Assembly: GCA_036555325.1 (NCBI GenBank) | Contig: DATBLQ010000044.1 | Coordinates: forward strand, 10,556-74,555 | Source of the DNA: DATBLQ01 sp036555325 | Lineage (GTDB): Bacteria > Pseudomonadota > Alphaproteobacteria > Rhizobiales > Aestuariivirgaceae | Reading direction: 5' to 3' | Length of the DNA stretch: 64,000 bases | In this document: in pieces, positions 8,978 through 17,433 of the stretch | How the letters are laid out: each line of letters starts with the position of its first letter | How positions within the stretch are numbered: position 1 is the stretch's first letter | Notes under the pieces: model-generated | Told to the model about the DNA's origin: nothing | The model's database searches: none | Seen by the model: the letters and a program-made list of their open reading frames with translations, nothing else | Translations under genes and position numbers: made by a program

Positions 8978-9851
8978 AGCAGCACTGGCACAGCCAACGA
9001 TAAGACAGAAGCTGTTGGCCGCAGATCAAGGGCCTCTCGACTACGGTCGCCGCAAATGGCTCAAGGTGCTGTTCGTGGTCGTTTTCATCCTGCTTTATGC
9101 GCCTGTCGCCACCCTTATTGCGTTTTCGTTCAACACCGATAAGCGCAACGTCGTCTGGCGCGGCTTTACCCTGGACAACTATGCCAAGGCCTGGGAGAAC
9201 TCCGCGCTGATCGAGGCGTTCACCAACTCCATCGTCATTGCCATTGCCGCAACGATTATTTCGACGGTCATCGGGTCCATGGTGGCCTTGCTTCTGTGGC
9301 GTTTCCGCTTTCCGGGGAAAGCGGCCTATGAAGGGCTCATGGCTCTGCCGATTGTCATTCCCGAAATCTGCATGGGCGTCTCCCTTCTGGTTTTCTTTGC
9401 CAGATACGTCGGGTGGGAGGCCGTGGCCGCACTTCCGTGGCCACTTAACCTTTCCACCATCATTACCGCCCACGTGGCTTTTTGCTTTCCATTCGTTGCC
9501 GTTGTGGTCCGCGCCCGCATGGCTGGCTTCAACCGCGAGCTTGAGGAGGCCTCCAAGGATCTGGGCGCCTCCGAATGGCAGACTTTCTGGAAGGTGATCT
9601 ACCCGTTCATGCAGCCCGGCGTTATTGCCGGCGCTCTTCTGGCATTCACATTGTCGCTGGACGATTTTGTGATTACCTTCTTCACTTCCGGCCCGGAAAC
9701 CGTAACCTTTCCGGTAAAAGTCTACTCCCTGGTCCGTCGCGGGGTTTCGCCTGAGATAAATGCCATATCAACCGCTCTTATCGTCATTACCATCGTCGCT
9801 ACGGTTGTTGCCATGAAGCTACAGGCACCCGTCAAGCAGGCCAACGCCTAG
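8970..9851 (+). CDS. Polyamine ABC transporter permease, PotC/PotI family
   Basis: 293 residues from ATG 8970 (MSEAALAQ), chosen because it overlaps the upstream stop codon; a longer reading would lie inside the previous gene. It has PotC/PotI features: the block FSFNTDKRNVVWRGFT after the first membrane segment, the EAA loop LEEASKDLGASEWQTFWKV and the C-terminal FTLSLDDFVITFFTSG motif. It is an inner-membrane partner of the preceding permease. Confidence 0.92.
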   Translation: MSEAALAQPTIRQKLLAADQGPLDYGRRKWLKVLFVVVFILLYAPVATLIAFSFNTDKRNVVWRGFTLDNYAKAWENSALIEAFTNSIVIAIAATIISTVIGSMVALLLWRFRFPGKAAYEGLMALPIVIPEICMGVSLLVFFARYVGWEAVAALPWPLNLSTIITAHVAFCFPFVAVVVRARMAGFNRELEEASKDLGASEWQTFWKVIYPFMQPGVIAGALLAFTLSLDDFVITFFTSGPETVTFPVKVYSLVRRGVSPEINAISTALIVITIVATVVAMKLQAPVKQANA

Positions 9852-9861
9852 GAGATTGAAC

Positions 9862-10947
9862 TTGAGCAATCCGATCATCTCCATCCGCAACTTGAGCAAG
9901 CGTTTCGGTCCTGTAGCAGCTGTGGACGATGTCTCCTTCGACATTGCCCCCAACGAATTCTTTGCCCTTCTCGGTCCCTCGGGGTGCGGCAAGACCACTC
10001 TGTTGAGAATGATCGCCGGCCTTGAAACTCCAACCGAGGGCCAAATCGTCATCGACGGACAGGACATGGCCTTTATCCCGCCCAACCAGCGGCCCGTGAA
10101 CATGGTTTTCCAGTCCTATGCCGTGTTTCCCCACATGTCCGTCAGGGACAATGTTGAATATGGGCTGAAGGTCGTCGGCACGCCGAGGGAGGAAACTCGC
10201 CGCCGCGCCCAGGAAGCTTTGGCCATGGTCAAGCTCGATCAGCTGGCAGAGCGCAAGCCCGATCAGCTTTCCGGCGGCCAACGCCAGCGCGTGGCGCTTG
10301 CCCGCGCGCTGGTAAAGCGGCCGAAGGTTCTGTTGCTTGACGAACCTCTCTCCGCCCTCGATGCCAAGCTGCGCGAACAGATGCAGCTCGAACTCACGCG
10401 TCTACAGCAGACCGTGGGCATAACGTTCATCATCGTCACTCATGATCAGGATGAAGCTCTGTCGATGGCCAACCGAATTGCCGTCATGAATACCGGCAAA
10501 GTCAGCCAGATCGCCGGCCCGGCTGAGCTCTACGAGCATCCGACGAGCCGTTTCGTGGCCGACTTCATCGGCAAGGTGAATCTTATCGAGGCGAGAGTCA
10601 AAGGGAGCAGGAACGGCACCATCATCGTCGATGCCAAGAGTATCGGTGCCGTGGAGATACCGTATGACAAAGCGGCCGCAGGCGGCGTAACCCTGGCCGT
10701 ACGTCCCGAGAAGCTCAAGCTCGGATCGACGGAACCGACGGGGAAGGACCTGATCGCCATGCGCGCCAAGGTGCGGGATGTGGCCTACTACGGCGACACC
10801 AGTCACATCATCGTAACCGGCCGGGACGGGATGGAGCTTTCGGTCAACGTCCAGAATGACAGCCGGGCAGGGGGCGGCAACGTCAGACGCGGGCAAGACA
10901 TCTGGGTCTCTTGGCTGCCTCGCGACACGCTCATCCTCACTGAATAG
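9862..10947 (+). CDS. Polyamine ABC transporter ATPase, PotA/PotG family
   Basis: 361 residues. Two TTG codons, at 9856 and 9862, are candidate starts; AGGAG at 9850-9854 is only one base from the first but seven from the second, so 9862 is preferred. Walker A GPSGCGKTT lies at about 38-46, signature LSGGQRQRVALARAL near 136, Walker B LLLDEPLSALD near 157, and a C-terminal TOBE_2 domain covers roughly the last 90 residues. It energises the polyamine importer. The agmatinase gene starts four bases after the stop. Confidence 0.92.
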   Translation: MSNPIISIRNLSKRFGPVAAVDDVSFDIAPNEFFALLGPSGCGKTTLLRMIAGLETPTEGQIVIDGQDMAFIPPNQRPVNMVFQSYAVFPHMSVRDNVEYGLKVVGTPREETRRRAQEALAMVKLDQLAERKPDQLSGGQRQRVALARALVKRPKVLLLDEPLSALDAKLREQMQLELTRLQQTVGITFIIVTHDQDEALSMANRIAVMNTGKVSQIAGPAELYEHPTSRFVADFIGKVNLIEARVKGSRNGTIIVDAKSIGAVEIPYDKAAAGGVTLAVRPEKLKLGSTEPTGKDLIAMRAKVRDVAYYGDTSHIIVTGRDGMELSVNVQNDSRAGGGNVRRGQDIWVSWLPRDTLILTE

Positions 10948-10951
10948 AGCC

Positions 10952-11941
10952 ATGGCTGAGGATCGGGAAACCCGCCTGCCGGGTGATGCGGCATTTCTTC
11001 GCGAAAACCATCGCGGCACCGAGATCGAGGCGACCTACGCCGGCGCGCAGTCTTTTATGCGGCGCAAATACACGCGCGATCTGGACGGCGTCGATGTTGC
11101 GGTAACCGGGATTCCGTTCGATCAGGCTGTAACAAATCGGCCAGGCACGCGATTTGGCCCGGAAGCAATTCGCAAAGCCTCAAATCAACACGCCTGGGGA
11201 CCATACTGGCCCTGGTTTTTCGATCCCTTTGATACCCTTGCGGTCGTCGACTATGGGGATTGCTTTTTCGATTGGGGCCGCAAGGAAGATGTGCCCAAGC
11301 GCATCGAAGAACATGCAGCCGAAATCATCACCCGCGGCTCCTCCATGGTCAGTCTGGGGGGCGATCACTTCATCTCCTATCCGCTCCTGCGGGCGCACGC
11401 GAAGAAACACGGCCAGCTCTCGCTTGTTCATTTCGATGCCCATCGCGACGTCGAGCCGGACGAGGGCGGCCGTATCGATCATGGCACGATGTTCAACTAT
11501 GCCATCCGCGAGAAGCTTATCGATCCGCGCCACTCCACCCAGGTCGGAATCCGCACCACATACCATGGCGAGCGAAGCTATGGTGTGAACATCCTCTATG
11601 CTGACGAAGTCCACGCCATGCCGCCTAAGGGCGTGGCCGAACACATCCGCGGCATTGTCGGCGATAGGCCGACTTATCTGACTTTCGATATCGATTGCCT
11701 CGACCCCGCCTTTGCGCCCGGTACCGGTACTCCAGTACCGGGCGGGCTCTCCTCGCACCAGGCCTTGTCGATTCTTCGCGAATTGAAGGCGGTCAATTTC
11801 ATCGGCATGGATATCGTGGAAGTCTCTCCGCCCTTCGATCAATCGGAGATCACGGCTTTGGCGGCCGCCACGATTGTCCTCGAATACCTCTGTCTTAAGG
11901 CCTACGCCCGCGGGGCCAAGCCTCAACCCATTCCTGAATAA
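10952..11941 (+). CDS. speB: Agmatinase / ureohydrolase family protein
   Basis: 329 residues from ATG 10952. All manganese-binding motifs of the arginase/agmatinase family are present: GGDHFISYP near residue 135, FDAHRDVE near 161 and DIDCLDPAFAPGTGTP near 246. Agmatinase hydrolyses agmatine to putrescine and urea, which fits as the last gene of a polyamine uptake and breakdown operon. Guanidinobutyrase or another guanidino-acid hydrolase of the same fold is a possible alternative, because the family's substrates cannot be told apart by these motifs. Confidence 0.85.
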   Translation: MAEDRETRLPGDAAFLRENHRGTEIEATYAGAQSFMRRKYTRDLDGVDVAVTGIPFDQAVTNRPGTRFGPEAIRKASNQHAWGPYWPWFFDPFDTLAVVDYGDCFFDWGRKEDVPKRIEEHAAEIITRGSSMVSLGGDHFISYPLLRAHAKKHGQLSLVHFDAHRDVEPDEGGRIDHGTMFNYAIREKLIDPRHSTQVGIRTTYHGERSYGVNILYADEVHAMPPKGVAEHIRGIVGDRPTYLTFDIDCLDPAFAPGTGTPVPGGLSSHQALSILRELKAVNFIGMDIVEVSPPFDQSEITALAAATIVLEYLCLKAYARGAKPQPIPE

Positions 11942-11972
11942 TTGTGCCACCGTCATGGCCGGATTGTGCAGG

Positions 11973-12020
11973 CCCCTCTCTTCTTGTGGGAGAGGGTGAC
12001 GCGAAGCGTCGGGTGAGGGG
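11973..12020. repeat. Dispersed-type palindromic repeat, possible terminator
   Basis: Between the convergent agmatinase and oxidase genes lies a nested palindrome: CCCCTC at the left end pairs with GAGGGG at the right, CCCTCTC pairs with GAGAGGG, and GACGC-GAA-GCGTC forms an inner hairpin. This cloverleaf-like layout resembles small intergenic repeats found in many copies in Hyphomicrobiales genomes. It may also act as a bidirectional terminator. Copy number cannot be judged from this window. Confidence 0.5.
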
Positions 12021-12053
12021 AACTGCGCCGCCATCGTTCTCCTTCCCCTAAAT

Positions 12054-12120
12054 CGTCATCGCCGGACTTGATCCAGCCATCTCTTTCAAGACGCTCCAGG
12101 GCGGTCCGGGCATGGCGGTG
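12054..12120. repeat. Second palindromic intergenic repeat
   Basis: The ends CGTCATCGCCGGAC and GTCCGGGCATGGCG form an imperfect inverted repeat (about 11 of 14 positions pair) around a central part containing TTGATCCAGCCATCT. This resembles the 'GTCAT...CCGGACTTGATCCGG' class of small palindromic repeats common in rhizobial intergenic regions. It lies directly downstream of the previous repeat, in the convergent gap before the oxidase gene. Confidence 0.45.
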
Positions 12121-12154
12121 AAACACAAACTCGTTAGACGTGTCCTTGCACCGG

Positions 12155-13432
12155 CTACGACAGTGCATCGCGCAGGCGATACCAGGCCATCGCCGCCACG
12201 AGAATTGGCAGCCTCAGATCCCCGCCCGGAAATGGAAAGTGCTTGAACCGGGCAAGCAGGTCGAAGCGCTCCGATTGTCCGCGGATCACTTCGGCGATGA
12301 GCTTTCCATAGAGGTTCGCCAGCGCCACGCCCTGGCCCGAATAGCCGTATGCATAATAGGTGCTGTGCCCCATCCGTCCGATATCGGGGAGGCGGTTGTG
12401 GGTGATGCCTATATAGCCTCCCCAGGCATATTCGATGCCGACGTCTTCGAGCTGCGGGAAAATTCTGAGCATCCGTCGTTTCATGTTTGCCTTGAGGTTT
12501 AACGGCTCAAGCTTGGAATAAGCCGCCCGCCCGCCGAACAACAGCCGCTCGTCGCTCGTCCGGCGGAAGTAGTCGAGAACCCAGTTGGTGTCGGCAACCG
12601 CTTCATTGTCCCGAATGAGGCTTCTCGCACGGTTGGCGCCAAGCTTTTCGCTTGCCACCACGAAGCTGGTCACCGGCATCATTCCATAATACAGCTTGTT
12701 GACGAGCCGCCCGGCATAAGCATCGCAGGCAATGATCATGAATTGGGCCTTCACCGAGCCGGTATCGGTCCAGGCCTGTGGCTGCCCTTCTGTTTGTAGA
12801 CGTACAACTCGAGACCGCTCGAAAATCTGGGCGCCTGCCTGGCTCGCCGCCATACTGAGCCCGATGCAATAGTTGAGCGGATGAAAATGTCCCGCTCCGC
12901 CCTCGCGCAGGGCTCCATGGTAGATCGAGGTTCCGAGCCGTTCCTCGAGTTCGGCTTTGCTCAGCAATTGGTGGTCGTGATAACCGTATCGCGACCACTC
13001 CTCCTGCATCTCGTGCAGATCGCGCACCCGGCTGGGCTTGGTGGCCACATGCAGGTATCCCCAGGTGAGATCGCAATCGATTTTGTGCGTTGCGATTCGC
13101 TCGGCGACCAGCGCCTTGGCCTCCTCCGCCAGATCGAAGCATTTCTGAGCGTCCGCCTCTCCGACCTGGGCCACGACCCGGGCCTGGCCCGGCGAAAACC
13201 CCGTGCAAATTTGCCCACCGTTTCGACCCGAGGCCCCGAAGCCGACCGTTTCCGCCTCGAGTACGCAGACCTTGTAGCCCGCCTGGGCGAGTTGCAAGCT
13301 GGCCGAGAGTCCGGTATATCCGGCTCCTACAACGCAGACGTCAGCCGTCTGCTCCCCCGTCAACTTAGGGTACTCTAAGCTCCTCGTCGCAGTGGCTTTG
13401 TACCACGATAATCCTTCGCTTGGTTTCATCAT
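12155..13432 (-). CDS. puuB: FAD-dependent oxidoreductase, gamma-glutamylputrescine oxidase type
   Basis: 425 residues of the DAO family. The dinucleotide-binding motif VCVVGAGYTGLSA lies at about 32-44, followed by the family block GFGASGRNGGQICTGFSPGQ. Near the C-terminus WGGYIGITHNRLPDIGR and YGYSGQGVALANLYGK match PuuB/OrdL-type oxidases. It would oxidise gamma-glutamylputrescine to the aldehyde with release of hydrogen peroxide and ammonia. The gene is divergent from a PuuA-type synthetase across 126 bases, which supports the assignment; glycine or other amine oxidases of the same family are the main alternatives. Confidence 0.85.
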   Translation of the reverse strand: MMKPSEGLSWYKATATRSLEYPKLTGEQTADVCVVGAGYTGLSASLQLAQAGYKVCVLEAETVGFGASGRNGGQICTGFSPGQARVVAQVGEADAQKCFDLAEEAKALVAERIATHKIDCDLTWGYLHVATKPSRVRDLHEMQEEWSRYGYHDHQLLSKAELEERLGTSIYHGALREGGAGHFHPLNYCIGLSMAASQAGAQIFERSRVVRLQTEGQPQAWTDTGSVKAQFMIIACDAYAGRLVNKLYYGMMPVTSFVVASEKLGANRARSLIRDNEAVADTNWVLDYFRRTSDERLLFGGRAAYSKLEPLNLKANMKRRMLRIFPQLEDVGIEYAWGGYIGITHNRLPDIGRMGHSTYYAYGYSGQGVALANLYGKLIAEVIRGQSERFDLLARFKHFPFPGGDLRLPILVAAMAWYRLRDALS

Positions 13433-13558
13433 GTAACTATTTGGATTTAAATGGAAAAAAAGTCTTCACCCATTCTTTCGCGCGGCATTTCCTTTGTCAA
13501 TGTGAAAGCTTAGATTGATGGGTGGCCAGAAGCCCAATCCCCCAGTTTACGGTTCATC

Positions 13559-14908
13559 ATGTCCTCTCAGAGATTCGAAGAATGGTTCGCGGCGAAACGC
13601 ATTTCCGAGGTTGAATGCCTTGTCGCAGACATGTCGGGAACGGCACGCGGCAAGATTCTCCCCCCGAACAAATTCTTGAAGGGCAGCCGCTCGAACGGAC
13701 TGCGCATTCCCGAAGAGGTCTTCACCTTGACGATTACCGGCCGGTTCGTTTGGGAGACGTCCGCCGTCAGCGACAGCGCAATTGATATCTACCTGAGGCC
13801 CGACCCCGAAACGGTCAGGCTTGTCCCCTGGTATTCCGAACCGACCGCGCAGGTCATCTGTGATGCCTTCCACTTAAGCGATGACCCGGTCGACATAGCG
13901 CCCCGTCACGTACTTAGGCGTGTTCTCGATCTCTACAGGGCTGAAGGGTGGCGGGCCGTGGTGGCTCCAGAACTTGAGTTCTATCTCGTGAAAAAGAATC
14001 TCGATCCCGACTATCCCGTTGAAGCGGCCATCGGTCGTTCCGGTCGAAAAGAAGCTGGCGGCCAGGCCTATGGCATCGACGCCGCCAATGATTTCGACCC
14101 CATCGTCGAGGACATCTACGACTATTGCGAAATCCAGGAACTCGACATCGACACCCTTTCACATGAAAGCGGGCCTGCCCAGCTTGAGATCAATTTCAAC
14201 CACGGCGACCCATTGGATCTCGCCGATCAGGTTTTCCTGTTCAAGCGCACGGTTCGTCAGGCGGCTTTGAAGCACGACATGTATGCGACCTTCATGGCCA
14301 AGCCGCATGCAACCGAGCCGGGCTCCTCCATGCACATTCATCAGTCGGTGATGAACGCCAAGACCGGCAAGAACGTTTTCGCCGGCAAGAACGGCGAGCC
14401 GTCTAAGCTGTTTCTCAACCATATCGGCGGGTTGCAGCGCTATATGGCTGCTGCGTTGCCTCTCTGTGCGCCGAATGTGAACTCATACAGAAGGCTCGTA
14501 CCGGAATCCGACGCTCCGACCAACGTCCATTGGGCCATCGACAATCGAACCGTGTCGTTGCGCGTTCCATCGTCCGATCCTTCCAATCTCCGTGTCGAAA
14601 ATCGCGTTCCCGGCGCCGATGCAAATCCCTATCTCGCCATTGCGGCCTCGCTTGCCTGCGGCTATCTGGGCATGAAGGAGCGCATCAAGCCCTCCGATCC
14701 GGTTGAAGGATCGGCTTACCGTTATGCTCACACCCTTCCAATCAATCTGGAGGAGGCGCTCAACAAGTTCTACTATACGAAGTCCTTCAAGGAAGTTTTG
14801 GGCGAGCGTTTCGCCGAGGCCTATCAGGATGTCAAAAACGAGGAGATGCAGCAGTATCGCAAAGTGATCAGTTCCTGGGAGCGCGAGTTTCTGCTGCTGA
14901 ATGTCTGA
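13559..14908 (+). CDS. puuA: Glutamine synthetase-family protein, gamma-glutamylputrescine synthetase type
   Basis: 449 residues with the glutamine synthetase fold: an N-terminal beta-grasp region with VECLVADMSGTARGKILP, catalytic blocks VVAPELEFYLV and SGPAQLEINFNHGDPL, and the ATP-site region FMAKPHATEPGSSMHIHQS. The N-terminal block replaces that of true GlnA and is typical of PuuA/GlnA-like amine ligases. It would ligate glutamate to putrescine using ATP. It is divergent from the puuB-like oxidase and lies next to polyamine transport genes. Other GlnA3/GlnA4-type amine-glutamate ligases remain possible. Confidence 0.85.
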   Translation: MSSQRFEEWFAAKRISEVECLVADMSGTARGKILPPNKFLKGSRSNGLRIPEEVFTLTITGRFVWETSAVSDSAIDIYLRPDPETVRLVPWYSEPTAQVICDAFHLSDDPVDIAPRHVLRRVLDLYRAEGWRAVVAPELEFYLVKKNLDPDYPVEAAIGRSGRKEAGGQAYGIDAANDFDPIVEDIYDYCEIQELDIDTLSHESGPAQLEINFNHGDPLDLADQVFLFKRTVRQAALKHDMYATFMAKPHATEPGSSMHIHQSVMNAKTGKNVFAGKNGEPSKLFLNHIGGLQRYMAAALPLCAPNVNSYRRLVPESDAPTNVHWAIDNRTVSLRVPSSDPSNLRVENRVPGADANPYLAIAASLACGYLGMKERIKPSDPVEGSAYRYAHTLPINLEEALNKFYYTKSFKEVLGERFAEAYQDVKNEEMQQYRKVISSWEREFLLLNV

Positions 14909-14916
14909 CCGGCCCT

Positions 14917-15720
14917 GTGGAACGGATTTCCAGCGCTCATAATTCCCTTGTCGGCCTCGTTCGTTCACTGGCGCTCCGCAAGCATCGCAAGGATACGGGC
15001 CTTTTTGTTGCGCAAGGTCTCGAGCATGCCCGTAAGGCCAAGTTGAACGGCTTCACCCCGCATACGCTGCTGTTCGATTCTGATCATGCAGCCGAAATGC
15101 AAGCTGCGGAGATCATCGCCTGGGGAAAAGCGGCAGGCGCCCGATTGGCCGCACTTCCGTCTTCGCTCTTCACGCGCATTTCTGGCCGCGACAATCCGCA
15201 GTCGCCTCTCATGATTTTCTTTCAGCGATGGCAGCCTCTCGAAGATCGTCCTCCCGCCGACCCTTGTGTCTTGGTCCTCGACTCCGTTCGCGATCCCGGC
15301 AACCTCGGAACGATCATGCGCACGGCGGAGGCAAGCGCAACGAAGAGGCTATATCTGATGGGTCAGTCGTGCGATCCGTTCTCGCCCGAGGCGGTTCGCG
15401 CCTCTGCCGGTTCGGTGTTTGCCATGAAGATGAGCTCTCTGACCCGCGATCAGTTTTCGAAGATTGCCAAAGGCTGGACCGGTGACATCGTCGGCACCCA
15501 TGTTGAAGCAGCTGGTTCTTTTCGCCAGCCTTACCGGCGGCCGGTGCTGCTCCTCATGGGAAGCGAAAGCCGAGGCCTGCCCGATGAACTGGCGGCCGCC
15601 TGTACCAAGCTTGTGCGCATTCCGATGGCTCAAGGCGTTCAGTCGCTGAACCTCGCTGCCGCAACAGCCCTCATGCTCTATGAACTGCAGCTGCCGTTCA
15701 TAACTGACCAGCGATCATAA
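14917..15720 (+). CDS. TrmH/SpoU-family RNA methyltransferase
   Basis: 267 residues from a GTG start eight bases after the synthetase stop. It has an N-terminal substrate-binding domain (LVGLVRSLALRKHRKDTGLF) and a C-terminal SPOUT domain with the three family motifs: VLDSVRDPGNLGTIMRTAEA, LLMGSESRGLP and IPMAQGVQSLNLAAATALML. It transfers a methyl group from SAM to a ribose 2'-hydroxyl in rRNA or tRNA; the target nucleotide cannot be inferred. It has no evident link to polyamine use and is probably a neighbour only. Confidence 0.9.
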   Translation: MERISSAHNSLVGLVRSLALRKHRKDTGLFVAQGLEHARKAKLNGFTPHTLLFDSDHAAEMQAAEIIAWGKAAGARLAALPSSLFTRISGRDNPQSPLMIFFQRWQPLEDRPPADPCVLVLDSVRDPGNLGTIMRTAEASATKRLYLMGQSCDPFSPEAVRASAGSVFAMKMSSLTRDQFSKIAKGWTGDIVGTHVEAAGSFRQPYRRPVLLLMGSESRGLPDELAAACTKLVRIPMAQGVQSLNLAAATALMLYELQLPFITDQRS

Positions 15721-15747
15721 GCCCGTAAGGCGCGGACTTGACCTCGC

Positions 15748-17424
15748 TCAACCCCGACCGCGCCTTCCAGTGCCGGCTTGCACCCTGTCCAGGGTCGTAT
15801 AGGCCGAGATTGCTTCAATGCTCGATTTCACATGGATGACGCTTGCCCCGTCGTGGTCGAGCGCACTGCGAATTTTGTCCTTGATATGGTCGGCTCTGTC
15901 GATTCGTTCGACATGCGCATGAAACGATTTCGCCCAGAGTGTGAAGTCTGGGTTTTGTAGGTCGGTTCCGCTGATGCGCCCAGGAAACTGCTTTTCCTGA
16001 TGCTGGCGGATGGTTCCGTAGGTTCCATTGTCTGAAATGACTATCTTCGGCTTCGCACCATGCTGGATGGCTGTGGCGAGCTCCTGCCCGGTCATCAGGA
16101 TTCCCCCATCGCCGACAAAAACAATGGCCGTGCGATCGCCGAGCGCGAGGCCCGATGCCACTCCTGCCGGAACGCCGAATCCCATTGCACCCCCAATCGT
16201 GCCTAGCAGGAGGTTGTCGGGCGTCATTTTCCAATGCCGATGGACCCAGGTTGAGATGTTGCCCGCATCGGTGATGAGAACCGCATCCTTGGGAGCCAGA
16301 TCTGCCAGCGCTGTCACAACTGCGCCAAAGTCAACCCCGTCATGGGGGTTGGGAGAAGCGAAACTCGTGAAAGCCGAAATGAAGCTCGAAATTTCCGAAG
16401 CCCAGCCCCTGCGCCTCTCCGATACTCGCGACCGGCCCATTGCCAGGAGCTCAAGCAGAGAAATAGGATCGGCCACGATACCATGCGCTGTGCGAAAAAC
16501 TCGGCCGATGGGCTGGGGGTCGGGGTAGATGTGAACCAGCGGCTGCTTTGGCTCCGGTGCTGCAGGAAAGGAATAGTTCTGGCTCGCGACATCGCCAAGT
16601 CGTGTTCCGGCAGCGATCACCAGGTCCGCCCTTGCCAGTATATCCCGTAGGCTCCGTGGGCTGCCAAATCCCAGATGGCCCGCATAAAGCGATGAACTGT
16701 TGTCGAATACATCCTGATTCTTCCAGCTGACCGCCACCGGCACGTGGTGGGCTTCAGCGAAACTTCGGAGTGCCCTGGCCCCGCGCTTCCCGCGCATCAG
16801 CCCGCCAGCAATGAGCAGGGGCCGTTCTGAGCCTTCCAGCAGTTCGCCGACCGCGTCCGCCTGCGCGGGCGAGGCGGAAGCTTGCGATAGCGGAAACGGC
16901 TCCGGCAGCTTCGGGAGATACTCGAGAGCCAGCACATCCTCAGGCAGTGCGATCACCACTGGCCCGGGCGTGCCGGACTGCGCCAGATGGAAGGCACGAA
17001 CCAATACTTCGCCGGCTTTCTCCGCCTCGCTCAATTCCCACACTGCCTTCGCCATTCCTCCAAAAAAATGAGAATAGTCGACCTCCTGAAATGCGCCGCG
17101 GCCGCGTTCGCGCCGCGAAACCTGTCCGATCAGCATCACCAGGGGGCAGGCATCCTGTTGAGCGACATGGATGGCGATTGAACCATTTGTCGCGCCCGGT
17201 CCTCTGCTCACTATGAAGCATTGGGCCTTGCGGGTTATCTTGGCCTCTGCCAACGCCATGAAGCCTGCACCGGACTCGTGCCTGCAGACGATAGTTTGCA
17301 GGCGATTTGAATCGTGCAACGCGTCGAGCAGGGCAAGATAGCTTTCACCTGGAACGCAATAGACCCGCGACAGGTCTTGTGCCTCGAGCGCGCGTACCAC
17401 CGCATCAGCAACACGAAGAACCAT
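15748..17424 (-). CDS. Thiamine pyrophosphate-dependent enzyme, acetolactate synthase-like
   Basis: 558 residues with the three-domain TPP enzyme layout. The N-terminal domain contains the catalytic Glu in CRHESGAGF near residue 50; the central domain lacks a clear FAD-specific pattern; the C-terminal domain carries the TPP/magnesium motif GDGGILMTGQELATAIQ near 434, ending with a conserved Asn (ISDNGTYG). Annotated members are called acetolactate synthase large subunit-like, benzoylformate or other 2-oxoacid decarboxylases. The start lies nine bases after citrate synthase on the same strand, so the two are probably co-transcribed. Because Xsc lies nearby, a 2-oxoacid decarboxylase acting on a sulfonate (for example sulfopyruvate) is a possibility, but nothing in the sequence proves it. 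Confidence 0.75.
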   Translation of the reverse strand: MVLRVADAVVRALEAQDLSRVYCVPGESYLALLDALHDSNRLQTIVCRHESGAGFMALAEAKITRKAQCFIVSRGPGATNGSIAIHVAQQDACPLVMLIGQVSRRERGRGAFQEVDYSHFFGGMAKAVWELSEAEKAGEVLVRAFHLAQSGTPGPVVIALPEDVLALEYLPKLPEPFPLSQASASPAQADAVGELLEGSERPLLIAGGLMRGKRGARALRSFAEAHHVPVAVSWKNQDVFDNSSSLYAGHLGFGSPRSLRDILARADLVIAAGTRLGDVASQNYSFPAAPEPKQPLVHIYPDPQPIGRVFRTAHGIVADPISLLELLAMGRSRVSERRRGWASEISSFISAFTSFASPNPHDGVDFGAVVTALADLAPKDAVLITDAGNISTWVHRHWKMTPDNLLLGTIGGAMGFGVPAGVASGLALGDRTAIVFVGDGGILMTGQELATAIQHGAKPKIVISDNGTYGTIRQHQEKQFPGRISGTDLQNPDFTLWAKSFHAHVERIDRADHIKDKIRSALDHDGASVIHVKSSIEAISAYTTLDRVQAGTGRRGRG

Positions 17425-17433
17425 TTGAGTTAC

